From assembly GCA_934177795.1 (NCBI GenBank), contig CAKPPS010000002.1:1-64000 (forward strand): a stretch of 64,000 bases of DNA, given 5' to 3'. Each line of letters begins with the position of its first letter. The first letter of the stretch is position 1. Origin of the DNA: an uncultured Clostridia bacterium (lineage in GTDB: Bacteria > Bacillota > Clostridia > TANB77 > CAG-508). The notes under the pieces are model-generated. The model did not search any database, was not told where the DNA came from, and was given only the letters and a program-made list of their open reading frames with translations. Of the stretch, positions 1-9,712 are shown piece after piece. The translations under genes and the position numbers were made by a program.

Positions 1-544
1 AAAGTGCTTATTTTTCTATTTTAATCTTACAATCTATTTTAGTTTTACAAATTTGATTTAACTTTTACAATTCACCCAACTTTTTTTCAATTTTTTTTGC
101 GCGATTCATACCTTTGTATTATTTTAACAGCTTTAAATGTAAGTTTTAAATAAAATAACGAATCTATATGGAAAAATTTTTAAAATATATTCCTGCTATA
201 AGTTGTAACTGCACATAAATTTACAAAGTAAATTCCCCATAATATATATTAGTATAAAAATAAACTTTAAGATATAAATTAATATTTAAGTTTTACACTA
301 CACTAATTGTAAGAATAAAATAAAATTTACAAATAATACGGCATTTTTTTAATTAAATAGATAATTATAATACCTATACTTATGCTTTTCATTTTAACAT
401 ACATAATCATGTACTATTGAATAAAACTAATTAGTATTGACAAAATAAAATAATAGTATCTATATATAATTATAATATGTATACTATTATTTTACTTTAT
501 ATATTTTTATTATAGTGTTTTCTATTATCTTATAATTTATTACA
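1..544. other. Gene-free left edge, AT-rich
   Basis: I see no convincing gene here. The stretch lies downstream of the minus-strand GH15 gene. It holds an inverted repeat at 446-494 (listed separately) and an unusual cluster of the hexamer TTACAA on either strand (at 27, 45, 65, 203, 221, 307 and 327). What lies left of the window is unknown. Confidence 0.6.
446..494 (-). terminator. Inverted repeat after the GH15 gene, probable terminator
   Basis: A perfect 14-bp inverted repeat (446-459 with 481-494, arm TAAAATAATAGTAT) lies about 50 bp past the GH15 stop codon. On the minus strand its 3' arm runs into a T-rich tail. The stem has almost no G/C, so it may be a weak terminator. Confidence 0.45.
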
Positions 545-2518
545 CTATTTTTTAGATTCAAAATTTCCAATTATTCTTTCTAATGCAATTATAAACATTG
601 CATGGCTCCAACCTAATCCTAAAGCCCAGCAAGGTTTTAATGTATTATTATCTACTTGTTCTCCTAGAAATCCATGTTTACCCGCAGTCTTTACAGCAAA
701 GTCAAAAGTTTCTTTGGCTTTTTGTTTTTCTCCTGCTTCTAAATAATATAGTGTCATCCATAAATTTGCTATTGGCCATGGATTCCCATTCATATAGTTA
801 TCATATTCAAATCTCTGATATCCACCAGTATATGTTCTAAGACTTAAGTTTATTTTTTCAACCGTATTTTCTATCTTGTCATCTTTAGCAGAAAATACAT
901 TAAATGGTTCTACAGCCCCTAATATACTAATGTCCATTTTTTTGTCATCTATATTTCTGAAATATGTATTTGTTTTTTCTTCATATAAATTATTATCAAT
1001 ATATTTTTTTATTTCTTCTTGTAAATATCTTAATTCATTTATAGATTTAAGAACTTTTTCGCCTTTTAATCTATTGTTTTCAAAGTCTGATATATTTTTA
1101 TCTAATAAACCATAAATTTTAATCATACTTTCAAAAGCTGCATATATACTTGATAATGAATATAAATGTATACCTTCTGACATTTCCCATAAATCATAAC
1201 TAATATGTATTTTTTCTTTTTTCGCATATACACTCTGTTCTATTTCTTTTTTTACTACATCTTTTTCAAAATCTTCAATTTGTAACCATTGTTTTACATA
1301 TTTTTTTAGAAATTCAATTGCCTTTTCGCACATTTTTAGATTCTCTTTGACAAATTTTTCATTTTTTGTATATTTATAATGTACGTATATTCCATAGATA
1401 ACGCTTGCTGTTTCATCTACTTGATATCCCCAACATGGTGCTAACTTTCCATCTGTAAAAAATCTTTGCTCCCACATACCATTTTTGCTTTGTGTTTTCT
1501 GACAAAAGTTTTTATAAAATTTTTCTGTTTCTTTATTCATTTTCAAAATATCCATTGCTCTTGTTATAAACACTGCATCTCTTGGCCAGCAATAAGCATA
1601 TCTTCCACACTTTGTGAAATATTCATCAATTTCAGGTGCTGCTATAATCCCTCCTGTTTCTTCATTTGTGTATAACGGAAATAGCAATATACTTCTTTTA
1701 TAAATTTCGTATATTTTTTCTTCATAAGTATTTTTAGTTTCTGATAATCCTAATCCATTATGTGCTTTTAGATATTTTCTCCAGTAATTTCTTGTTTCTA
1801 TACATTCTTTATTTAAATCTTTTCTAGCTATTCTATCTGCTATATCCTCCATATCTGATACATTTTGGTTATCTCCTAGCAGCATACAAATTTCTATTAC
1901 TTTTTTCTGATTTGGTTTAATTATTCCTAAATCAAAACACATACTAGAATCATTAGACATTCCAATATAATCTTTATCTTGAATTTCTCCTCTTTTTATC
2001 GTTTCTTTACTACCATTTATTTGATGTTTATCTACTTTATATCCTTTAGCAAATGTTGATAACGAAAAATTATACGCATATTGTAGCATTCCATTATCAA
2101 ACATTTTACATCCAACATGATTATTTTCACTAGTTAATAATTCAGAATGAATATAAAATCCTACATTTAAATCTATCTTTCCTTCGTTAATAAATGTATA
2201 CTGCTTCAATAAAACATTGTCTTCTTTTATCAATGCACAATCAGTTTGTACGATTTTTAAATTGAAATATGTATTTGTTATCTCTGTATTTAAAACATTT
2301 GTATCAGTGTCATAATATTGTTTATATACATTATTTATATCTTGATGCAAATAAATCAAATCTGAATTATTTATTTTTACTCCTGTATGGAAAAAACTTA
2401 TATATTGTCTATTTTCTCTTTCTGGGAAATATAGTCTTTGTAATTCTCCTTTTGATGTATATGTTGCTAATATTTTTTTATTTCCAATTATAGCTTCATT
2501 CAAATATTTATTTTCCAT
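545..2518 (-). CDS. Glycoside hydrolase family 15 (glucoamylase/glucodextranase-like)
   Basis: This 657-residue protein is predicted to remove glucose from the non-reducing ends of alpha-glucans. The N-terminal third is a beta-rich domain and the C-terminal two thirds an (alpha/alpha)6 barrel, as in bacterial and archaeal GH15 enzymes. The barrel shows YAYCWPRDA near residue 312, the acid motif DLWEMSEG near 446 and the base motif GFLGEQ near 619. There is no signal peptide, so it probably acts inside the cell on glycogen-type or maltodextrin substrates. The Shine-Dalgarno site is weak (GAG about 10 nt upstream) and an inverted repeat sits just before it. The family call is strong; the exact substrate is not visible. 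Confidence 0.88.
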   Translation of the reverse strand: MENKYLNEAIIGNKKILATYTSKGELQRLYFPERENRQYISFFHTGVKINNSDLIYLHQDINNVYKQYYDTDTNVLNTEITNTYFNLKIVQTDCALIKEDNVLLKQYTFINEGKIDLNVGFYIHSELLTSENNHVGCKMFDNGMLQYAYNFSLSTFAKGYKVDKHQINGSKETIKRGEIQDKDYIGMSNDSSMCFDLGIIKPNQKKVIEICMLLGDNQNVSDMEDIADRIARKDLNKECIETRNYWRKYLKAHNGLGLSETKNTYEEKIYEIYKRSILLFPLYTNEETGGIIAAPEIDEYFTKCGRYAYCWPRDAVFITRAMDILKMNKETEKFYKNFCQKTQSKNGMWEQRFFTDGKLAPCWGYQVDETASVIYGIYVHYKYTKNEKFVKENLKMCEKAIEFLKKYVKQWLQIEDFEKDVVKKEIEQSVYAKKEKIHISYDLWEMSEGIHLYSLSSIYAAFESMIKIYGLLDKNISDFENNRLKGEKVLKSINELRYLQEEIKKYIDNNLYEEKTNTYFRNIDDKKMDISILGAVEPFNVFSAKDDKIENTVEKINLSLRTYTGGYQRFEYDNYMNGNPWPIANLWMTLYYLEAGEKQKAKETFDFAVKTAGKHGFLGEQVDNNTLKPCWALGLGWSHAMFIIALERIIGNFESKK

Positions 2519-2641
2519 TTGTTTTTACTCATATAATGTTTTTTGTACATTATATGAAATACTCCTTGTATAATATATTTAGGTTTTTCATAAAGGTGGC
2601 ACCTATAAACCTATCAGAACCACTGTTCTATTTTTGTATAA
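2519..2641 (-). promoter_or_regulatory. Leader of the GH15 gene with inverted repeats
   Basis: Just upstream of the GH15 start is a perfect 10-bp inverted repeat (2530-2539 with 2547-2556, CATATAATGT with a 7-nt loop). A nested repeat, AGGT-GGC-ACCT inside AGGTTT...AAACCT, lies at about 2580-2611. An AAGGAG sequence is present but too far upstream to serve the annotated ATG. The hairpins could be an operator or an mRNA structure controlling starch use; no riboswitch class was recognised. Confidence 0.35.
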
Positions 2642-4285
2642 CTATCCTTCTATTACATTTAATATTTGTTTTTCTAAATTTTTAATTTTCTCATTAATTC
2701 TGAATATGTCTTCATCTTTTAGATTTTGATTGTCTAAATCTTGTGCAACATAGTTTTCCATATCTTTAATTTCTTCTTTTAATCTTTCTAATCTCTTAGC
2801 AACTTCTACTTTTAAAGTATTATCAATCTTTCTTTCTATTTTATGAGTCATTTTAATAGTATCATCAATATTATAAGTTTCACCAAATTCTGGTGTTGTT
2901 ACACCTATACCTGTTTCACTTTCTATTTTATTTGCCAATACATCTTGTGATTCTGGTTCTCCATGAACTAAAAATATATGTTTTGGTTTTTTGATAAATG
3001 AATATACAAAATTCATTAATAACTCTTGATCGGCATGTCCAGAATATCCTTCTATATATTCAATTCTAGCATTTACTGCTATTTCTTCTCCAAATATTTT
3101 TACAGTTTTAGCTCCATTTACTATGCTATGTCCTAATGTTCCAGGTGCTTGATATCCTACGAATAATATTGTGCTTTGTGGATTCCATAAATTGTGTTTT
3201 AAGTGATGTTTTATTCTACCAACTTCACACATTCCACTAGCTGATATAATAATACTTGGTGTATTATCTTCATTTAATTCTTTTGATTCATCTGCTGTTC
3301 TTGTGAATTTTAAACCTGGAAATTCTAGTGGATTATCTCCTTTTAGCATTTCCTCTTTAGTTTTGTCATCAAATAAATCCATATTTTCTTTAAATACTTC
3401 TGTTGCAGATATTGCTAATGGACTATCTACATAAACATCAGATTTCATTAAAGTCTTATATTTTCTTCTAAATTCTGGGTTGTCTTTTACTTCTTTCAAT
3501 TTATTTATTTCATATAAAATTTCTTGTGTTCTTCCTACAGCAAATGATGGTATTACAACTGTTCCTCCATTATCTAATGTTTCTGATACTATGTTTAAAA
3601 ACATTTCTGCCTTTTGTTCATTTTTTAAATGAAGTCTACTTCCATAAGTTGATTCCATTACCAAAAAATCTGTATCTTCTATCATTGTTGGCGGACTTAA
3701 TAATGGTATATCGTTATTTCCAATATCACCAGTAAATACTGTTTTCTTTTCCATTCCATCTTCTTTTACCCATAATTCAATAATACTAGATCCTAACATG
3801 TGCCCTGCGTCATTAAATCTTACATGTATGTCTGGTGTTATCTCTATAATTTCATCATATTGAACAGGTTCAAATATTTCCAAACTTCTAGCTGCTTCTT
3901 CAGCAGTGTAAAGTGGTGGAATTTCTTTTTCTCCTCTACGTTTTCTTTTTTTGTTTTTCCATTCATTCTCCATTTCTTGTATATGTCCACTATCTGGTAA
4001 CATTAGAGCACATAAATCACAAGTTGCCTTATGTGCATATACTTTATTCTTAAATCCTTCATTATATAATTTTGGTATTCTTCCAGAATGGTCGATATGT
4101 GCATGTGTCAATAACATAAAATCTATTTCTTTCGGATCAAAGCAAAATTCTTCTTTATTTTGATTTTCAATTTCTGCATTTCCCTGCCACATTCCACAAT
4201 CTACTAAAAATTTCTTTCCACAAGCTTCCACTAAAAAATTAGAACCAGTAACAGTTCTTGTTGCTCCTAAAAATGTAATCTTCAT
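2642..4285 (-). CDS. Metallo-beta-lactamase/beta-CASP RNA-processing exonuclease-like
   Basis: A 547-residue metallo-beta-lactamase fold protein with the HxHxDH zinc motif (THAHIDHSG, about residues 60-67). A beta-CASP insertion and a C-terminal RMMBL region follow (GHSIVNGAK, GYSGHADQ, LVHGEP). This architecture is typical of RNA nucleases related to CPSF-73 and YSH1. I place the start at the internal ATG at 4285 because GGAGG lies 5 nt upstream of it; an ATG 12 nt further upstream would lack a site. The extreme C-terminus is a charged helix. It lies directly behind a coiled-coil protein gene and is probably co-transcribed with it. Confidence 0.85.
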   Translation of the reverse strand: MKITFLGATRTVTGSNFLVEACGKKFLVDCGMWQGNAEIENQNKEEFCFDPKEIDFMLLTHAHIDHSGRIPKLYNEGFKNKVYAHKATCDLCALMLPDSGHIQEMENEWKNKKRKRRGEKEIPPLYTAEEAARSLEIFEPVQYDEIIEITPDIHVRFNDAGHMLGSSIIELWVKEDGMEKKTVFTGDIGNNDIPLLSPPTMIEDTDFLVMESTYGSRLHLKNEQKAEMFLNIVSETLDNGGTVVIPSFAVGRTQEILYEINKLKEVKDNPEFRRKYKTLMKSDVYVDSPLAISATEVFKENMDLFDDKTKEEMLKGDNPLEFPGLKFTRTADESKELNEDNTPSIIISASGMCEVGRIKHHLKHNLWNPQSTILFVGYQAPGTLGHSIVNGAKTVKIFGEEIAVNARIEYIEGYSGHADQELLMNFVYSFIKKPKHIFLVHGEPESQDVLANKIESETGIGVTTPEFGETYNIDDTIKMTHKIERKIDNTLKVEVAKRLERLKEEIKDMENYVAQDLDNQNLKDEDIFRINEKIKNLEKQILNVIEG

Positions 4286-4301
4286 ACATACCTCCATCTA
4301 T

Positions 4302-5882
4302 CTATTCAAAGATTTTTATTTTTTTGTTTATTTTTATTTCTAAATCTTTTTTATTTATTCCATTTAATTTGTCTAATAGAATTTTTTCATTATAAGAATC
4401 ATTGTCCAAAACATTTAAACATATTTGTTCTTTTTCTTTTACTATTTTTATATATATCTCTTCAAGAGAAATTGCTCTAACACTAAATATATGTTTTAAA
4501 ACCTCATTATTTATTTCTTCTTTTTTAGATATAATTGGCATAATCTTTAATTCTCTTGCCTTTCTAAGTATTAGATTTATAATTTCATTTTTTTCCTCTT
4601 CTATTTCCTCTATATCATTTATATTTTTATAATAATCATAAGGCAATAAATTATAATATCTAAATTCATACATTATATTTATAAGTTCTGTTTTGTTTAT
4701 ACTGTTTTTTACTTTCTTTTTATAACATTTAAGAAAAACCTTTTGTATTTTTATAAGTATCTTTTCTATTTCATCATCTATATCTTTAGTTTCTACTAAA
4801 TTCAAATATTTATATTTTTCTTCTAGTTCTTTTTGATATACTATAAATTTTTGAGGATTTAATAACATATTTAATGTATCAATCTCTAGTATCTTTTCTT
4901 CTCTTTCTTTTATCATCAAATTTGATAATATTCTTGCACTAAATATTTTTTTCTTTAATGGTAATTTTTCATTTCGTTTTATATATTCTTTTTGCAATAA
5001 CTCCTTATCATTTATAGTCTCATCTATAACTTTTATCTCTTTATTCAATTTTATTTTTTGTTTTGTTATATTTTTTATAAAATTTTCTTTGTCTTTTATT
5101 TTTGTCAATTCATCTTTTATTTTTTCTTTCTCTTTTATAATTTTTTCTTTTTCTTCTTGGTCATATTTTATTTCTAACAATACCGAAACTTTTTCTATTA
5201 ATTCAATCAATTGTTTTTCATTTGTAATTCCATAAAGTTCATCTAATTTTACTTTAAACCACTCTAAATAATCTATAATAAATTCTTTATTTGCTACCCA
5301 TTTTTCCAAAACCTCATATCCTACAAGCATCCTTAAATTTTGATATATTAAGTTATGACTTATGCTTTCTATTTCCTTTTTTACAGTAGTCCATGAATAT
5401 CCATTAAAATCTCTAAGTGGTTCTACTGTGTCTATATTATTTCCTGTGTTAATTAAATCTGATAATGTTTTACTCAATACATTATATTTAGGTTTTACTA
5501 TTATATCATTTTTATTAATCTTAGAAACACAATATAATAGTTTTCTTTCAATTGGATAACTTATAATTTCTTTATCTTTTTTATTTACAAAAAATGTTTT
5601 ATTTTTTAGTTTTTCATTGTTTGAATTTATATTGCAAATTCTTATTGTTTTACACTGTTTGTCTATGATTTTAATAAACTGTTCAATATAATTTTCTTTG
5701 CTTTTCACATTTCTTTTTACTTTTTGATAGTCTTTATATGCCGCCTCTATTTTATATATTATACTAAGAAGAAGGTTTTTTGCACTTTCATCAAAGTCTT
5801 TATTTTCTAAAACTGTTTCTAATTCATTATTGTAGTCTTTTTTTACAATTTTGTCTAAAAATTTTTCTTTTTTATTTTGCAT
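4302..5882 (-). CDS. Uncharacterised lysine/glutamate-rich coiled-coil protein
   Basis: I do not recognise this 526-residue protein. It has no signal peptide or membrane segment. It is dominated by charged helices, with a long predicted coiled coil around residues 225-310 rich in Lys, Glu and Ile. It ends 16 bp before the preferred start of the beta-CASP nuclease gene, so the two are probably one operon and may work together. The base composition is as AT-rich as its surroundings, giving no sign of recent transfer. A structural or RNA-binding role is possible but only inferred from position. Confidence 0.7.
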   Translation of the reverse strand: MQNKKEKFLDKIVKKDYNNELETVLENKDFDESAKNLLLSIIYKIEAAYKDYQKVKRNVKSKENYIEQFIKIIDKQCKTIRICNINSNNEKLKNKTFFVNKKDKEIISYPIERKLLYCVSKINKNDIIVKPKYNVLSKTLSDLINTGNNIDTVEPLRDFNGYSWTTVKKEIESISHNLIYQNLRMLVGYEVLEKWVANKEFIIDYLEWFKVKLDELYGITNEKQLIELIEKVSVLLEIKYDQEEKEKIIKEKEKIKDELTKIKDKENFIKNITKQKIKLNKEIKVIDETINDKELLQKEYIKRNEKLPLKKKIFSARILSNLMIKEREEKILEIDTLNMLLNPQKFIVYQKELEEKYKYLNLVETKDIDDEIEKILIKIQKVFLKCYKKKVKNSINKTELINIMYEFRYYNLLPYDYYKNINDIEEIEEEKNEIINLILRKARELKIMPIISKKEEINNEVLKHIFSVRAISLEEIYIKIVKEKEQICLNVLDNDSYNEKILLDKLNGINKKDLEIKINKKIKIFE

Positions 5883-5911
5883 CTTTCCTCCTTCATAGTA
5901 TTTTTATATTC

Positions 5912-8338
5912 TTATACTTTTATTTCTTCTTTTGTCCCCATCTTTAATTCATTTAATTTTTCCAAACTCATTAGTACTTCTCTTGGTTTACTTCCTTGGT
6001 ATCCAGATATAATTCCTCTTTCTTCCATCTGATCTATTATTCTTCCTGCTCTTGCATATCCGACTTTAAATCTTCTTTGAATAAATGATGTTGATGCTTG
6101 TCCGGTTTCAACCACTGTTTGGATTGCATCCATTAAAAATGGGTCTGTTTCATCATCATTTTCTTGTTCTTGTGATATTTCTTTATCTGTTTTATTACTA
6201 TTTTCTATACTCTCTAATATATCTTCACTATATGTTGCAGTTCCATTTGATTTTACAAAATCTACTATTTTTTCTACTTCTTCATCTGATACAAAAGCTC
6301 CTTGAACTCTAGATGGTTTAGGTGCACTTGCAGGGAAAAATAGCATATCTCCCTTTCCAAGCAATTTTTCTGCTCCAACTGAATCTAGAATTGTTCTTGA
6401 ATCTACTTGTGATGATACTGCAAATGCAATTCTAGATGGGATATTAGCTTTGATTAATCCTGTAATTACATCTACTGATGGTCTTTGTGTTGCAATAACT
6501 AAATGCATTCCTGCTGCTCTTGCTTTTTGTGCCAATCTACATATAGCTTCTTCAACATCTTTAGCTGCAACCATCATCAAATCTGCTAACTCGTCTACTA
6601 TAATTACTATTTGAGGTAGTTTTCCGCCTTCTCCCTCTTTTTCAATTAATTTATTATATCCTTTTAAATCTCTTACTCCTCTAGTTGCAAACTTGTTATA
6701 TCTATCATCCATTTCTTGTACTGCCCATGCCAATGCACCTGCTGCCTTTTTAGGGTCTGTTACTACTGGTATTAACAGATGTGGTATTCCATTATATACT
6801 GATAGCTCTACTACTTTAGGGTCTACCATAACTAATTTTACTTCACTAGGTTTTGCATTATATATAATACTTGTTATTATTGTATTTATACATACACTCT
6901 TACCAGAGCCTGTAGAACCTGCTATTAGAACATGTGGCATTTTTGCAATATCAGCCAATTGTGCATTTCCTGCTACATCTTTGCCTAGTGCTATTGTTAA
7001 TTTTGATGTATTTTCCTGAAAGTCTTTACTTTCTAGCACTTCCCTTAGATGTACTGTTTCTTTTTCTTTATTTGGAACTTCTATTCCAACAGCTTGTTTT
7101 CCAGGTATTGGAGCTTCTATTCTTATTGTTTCTGCTGCTAAATTTAATGCTATATCATCTGCCAAATTGGCAATTTTGCTAACTCTAACTCCCTCTGCTG
7201 GTTTTAATTCATATCTGGTTATAGCTGGACCTACTGAAACATTCTCTACTTTAGCAGAAACTCCAAAGCTATATAGTGTTTTTTGAAGTTTTGTTGCTGT
7301 ATCTGTTAATGCTTTAGCTCCTCCTTTTAATGTCTTTGATTTTGATTTGCTAAGTAATTCTACAGGAGGATATTCATAATGCTCATCTTCAACTTCTACA
7401 GCATGTTCAAGTTGTAATACTTCTTTCTTTTTATCTTCCTTCTTTTCTTCCTCTTGTTTGAATAAATTATTTTCTATAACATCTGGTTGGATATTATTTT
7501 TGCTATATTTTGTAAGTGGTTCTAAATTATCATTTGAATGGTCATATTTCTTTAAGCCTCTTGGATTATCTTCTTCTGTTAATATTCTTCCTCCAAAATT
7601 GATTTTTATTTGATTATCCATTAAATCTTTATTTTTTTCGGCCATAGCTATTTTTTCTGCTTTAATTCTAGCTCTTTCTTGCATTTTTTCTTCTCTAGCT
7701 TGTTTTTTCTTTTCTAACATTTCTGCTTTTTTATTTCTTTTTTCCTCGTTTTCTTTAGCAATTATTCTTTCTTCTCTTTTATCATCTAGTTTTTCTATTA
7801 TCATACTTATAAATTCTGATAAATTTATTCCAAATGTAAATACAAATAATATCACTGCTATTCCTAAACAAAAGATTACTGCACCAATATCTCCTAGTAA
7901 TTTAGCTAACGGTACTGCTGCTACTGCTCCTATTGCTCCTCCTCCTTTGCTTTGTTCTCCCAAAGCATATGCATCTTTAACTACTTCTGATAATTCTTTA
8001 CCAGATTGCAATTCTCCTGCTGAAATTTGCATTACACTTAAAGCTATAGATATACTTATTATACATACAAAGTATTGCAACATTTTAGAATTTAAAGTTT
8101 CACTTCCTTCTGATGCCAATTTTATTGATATCGCAATCCCTCCAACCGGCAACACATATTGCATAATACCAAATATTCCGCCTAATATATCGTTTAGTTT
8201 AACTCCTACTACTCCAGATTTTGTATATATTAAAACTCCCAGCAAAATGCTAAACATCATTATTGTTATAACTGCTAAATCTAATTTAGACGCTGTTTTC
8301 TTTGACTTTTTTTTACTACTTTTCTTTCTTTTTGCCAT
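5912..8338 (-). CDS. ftsK: DNA translocase FtsK/SpoIIIE
   Basis: An 808-residue translocase that pumps chromosomal DNA through the closing division or sporulation septum. The first 180 residues contain about four membrane segments. A long charged linker follows, then the RecA-like motor with Walker A GSTGSGKS near residue 472 and Walker B VIIVDELADLMM near 580. The C-terminal winged-helix gamma domain (about residues 730-800, with FIQRRFKVGYARAG) reads KOPS/SRS-type polarity sequences. The length and domain order match both FtsK and SpoIIIE; in a spore former with one copy visible I cannot separate them. GGAGGG lies 8 nt upstream of the start. Confidence 0.95.
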   Translation of the reverse strand: MAKRKKSSKKKSKKTASKLDLAVITIMMFSILLGVLIYTKSGVVGVKLNDILGGIFGIMQYVLPVGGIAISIKLASEGSETLNSKMLQYFVCIISISIALSVMQISAGELQSGKELSEVVKDAYALGEQSKGGGAIGAVAAVPLAKLLGDIGAVIFCLGIAVILFVFTFGINLSEFISMIIEKLDDKREERIIAKENEEKRNKKAEMLEKKKQAREEKMQERARIKAEKIAMAEKNKDLMDNQIKINFGGRILTEEDNPRGLKKYDHSNDNLEPLTKYSKNNIQPDVIENNLFKQEEEKKEDKKKEVLQLEHAVEVEDEHYEYPPVELLSKSKSKTLKGGAKALTDTATKLQKTLYSFGVSAKVENVSVGPAITRYELKPAEGVRVSKIANLADDIALNLAAETIRIEAPIPGKQAVGIEVPNKEKETVHLREVLESKDFQENTSKLTIALGKDVAGNAQLADIAKMPHVLIAGSTGSGKSVCINTIITSIIYNAKPSEVKLVMVDPKVVELSVYNGIPHLLIPVVTDPKKAAGALAWAVQEMDDRYNKFATRGVRDLKGYNKLIEKEGEGGKLPQIVIIVDELADLMMVAAKDVEEAICRLAQKARAAGMHLVIATQRPSVDVITGLIKANIPSRIAFAVSSQVDSRTILDSVGAEKLLGKGDMLFFPASAPKPSRVQGAFVSDEEVEKIVDFVKSNGTATYSEDILESIENSNKTDKEISQEQENDDETDPFLMDAIQTVVETGQASTSFIQRRFKVGYARAGRIIDQMEERGIISGYQGSKPREVLMSLEKLNELKMGTKEEIKV

Positions 8339-8447
8339 TTTCTTTTCCCTCCTGCTTGAACTTTTTATGCGTTAAGCAAATTTTAAAGCCAGAAAGCAAA
8401 AGTCATAATTTCTTTTGACTTCTGAATCTGACTTTTAACTATGTAAT
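8339..8447 (-). other. Intergenic imperfect hairpin between the coiled-coil gene and ftsK
   Basis: The 109-bp gap upstream of ftsK carries an extended imperfect inverted repeat made of AAAAGTCAGA-like and TCTGGCTTT-like arms. It has no clear T-run. It could be a weak attenuator or a processing site between the two genes. Confidence 0.25.
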
Positions 8448-8951
8448 TTATTTCAATTCTTTTCTACTATTTTGAATTGTTTTTATTGTATCTTGTAATG
8501 AAATCTCCATTAATCTTAGTGCTTCTGTCATATTTGTTTCTAATTTTCCTAATGTTTCTTTCATTACATCTTCTGTATTTCCTAATAAACTATCTGCATA
8601 TTCTTTTGTACCTTTAGATATTTCTCTAGACATCTCATTTGCTGTTTCTATTATTTCTGCTTTTTGGTCATAAGCTTTTCTTGTTATTTCATGTTCATCT
8701 ATCATAGCTATAATTCTGTTTTCTGCTTCTTTTACAATTCCGTCTGCTTCTTTTTGTGATTCTGCTAATATTCTTTGTCTTTCTTCTTTCACCCATTTAG
8801 CTTGCTTTAATTCATCTGGTAATTTTAATCTTATTTCTTTTATTAAATCTAACATTTCATCTTTATCTACAACACTTTTAGAAGAAAAAGGTAAATTCCT
8901 ACTTCTTTCTAATAAATCCTCTAACGTTTCCAATAATGTAAATATTTCCAT
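8448..8951 (-). CDS. Coiled-coil protein resembling ATP synthase subunit b or DivIVA-like helices
   Basis: A 167-residue, almost wholly helical protein. A central coiled coil (about residues 55-110) contains repeated Glu/Ala/Lys heptads similar to ATP-synthase b stalks (KEADGIVKEAENRI). There is no membrane anchor. It sits 21 bp downstream of rsmD, and such short coiled-coil genes next to rsmD and division genes are common in Clostridia. A scaffolding or cell-division role is plausible but not shown. The Shine-Dalgarno sequence AAAGGGG is about 8 nt upstream. Confidence 0.75.
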   Translation of the reverse strand: MEIFTLLETLEDLLERSRNLPFSSKSVVDKDEMLDLIKEIRLKLPDELKQAKWVKEERQRILAESQKEADGIVKEAENRIIAMIDEHEITRKAYDQKAEIIETANEMSREISKGTKEYADSLLGNTEDVMKETLGKLETNMTEALRLMEISLQDTIKTIQNSRKELK

Positions 8952-8972
8952 GTTTTTGCCCCTTTCTACTAT

Positions 8973-9524
8973 TTATATTCTTTTTAAGAATATAATGTAA
9001 GCACGTCCATACTTTCTAACATCCTCAATTTCACAATTTACTTTTTCCAATTGTTTTATAATATCTTCTTTTTTATCTGTTTCTATTATTATTAATGATT
9101 TTTCATCTACTATTTCATTTTCCATCATAATTTTTACAGCTTCTACAGCAAAATTTGTTTTATATGGTGGATCTAAAAACACAATGTCTACCTTTTCTTT
9201 TATTTGTTTTTGTAGAACATTTTTAAAATTTGTATTATATAATTTAATTTTATCTTCAAGACTTGTTTTTTCTATATTCTTTCTTATTATTTGGCATGCT
9301 TCTTTTGAACTGTCACATAATATTGCTTCTTTTGCTCCTCTACTTGCTGCCTCTAGTCCTATTGCTCCACTTCCTGAAAATAAATCTAGAAAGATTGCAT
9401 CTTGTATTCTATTTTGAATTATATTAAAAAGTGATTCTTTTACTCTATCCAGAGTTGGTCTAGTATTTTCACCTTTTAATGTATATAATTTTGTACCTCT
9501 TGCTTTTCCTGATATAATTCTCAT
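8973..9524 (-). CDS. rsmD: 16S rRNA (guanine966-N2)-methyltransferase RsmD
   Basis: A 183-residue SAM-dependent methyltransferase that modifies G966 of 16S rRNA during 30S assembly. It has the SAM-binding glycine motif LDLFSGSGAIGLEA near residue 45 and the catalytic DPPY motif near 118, with the conserved N-terminal RIISGKARG. Its length is typical of the family. GGAAGG lies 7 nt upstream of the ATG and a promoter is visible further upstream. It leads a short operon with the coiled-coil gene and possibly ftsK. Confidence 0.95.
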   Translation of the reverse strand: MRIISGKARGTKLYTLKGENTRPTLDRVKESLFNIIQNRIQDAIFLDLFSGSGAIGLEAASRGAKEAILCDSSKEACQIIRKNIEKTSLEDKIKLYNTNFKNVLQKQIKEKVDIVFLDPPYKTNFAVEAVKIMMENEIVDEKSLIIIETDKKEDIIKQLEKVNCEIEDVRKYGRAYIIFLKRI

Positions 9525-9550
9525 TTTTAAACCTTCCCTTAATTACTATC

Positions 9551-9578
9551 ATTTTAACCCTTTTATTTCTAAAGTCAA
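9551..9578 (-). promoter_or_regulatory. Sigma-A-type promoter for rsmD
   Basis: On the minus strand TTGACT (9578-9573) and TAAAAT (9556-9551) are separated by 16 bp and end about 27 bp before the rsmD start. Both boxes match the vegetative consensus well. Confidence 0.6.
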
Positions 9579-9680
9579 TAGTATTAATAGAAATGTAACA
9601 TACATTTAACAGTTCTGTAATATATTTCCGGTTTTTTAGCTTTTTTCTTCCATTTATTCTTTTTTTCTATATAATTGATA

Positions 9681-9708
9681 AAAGACCATCTTTTTTTGAC
9701 GGTCTTTT
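9681..9708 (-). terminator. Rho-independent terminator after the DivIVA gene
   Basis: The minus strand reads AAGACCGTC, a 6-7 nt A-rich loop, GATGGTCTT and then T residues, immediately after the DivIVA stop codon. The stem has one G-T pair. Confidence 0.8.
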
Positions 9709-9712
9709 GCAT

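Noticed and set aside
6693..7019. 108-codon plus-strand frame inside ftsK
   Set aside because: It is a shadow of a strongly conserved coding region on the other strand and has no ribosome site.
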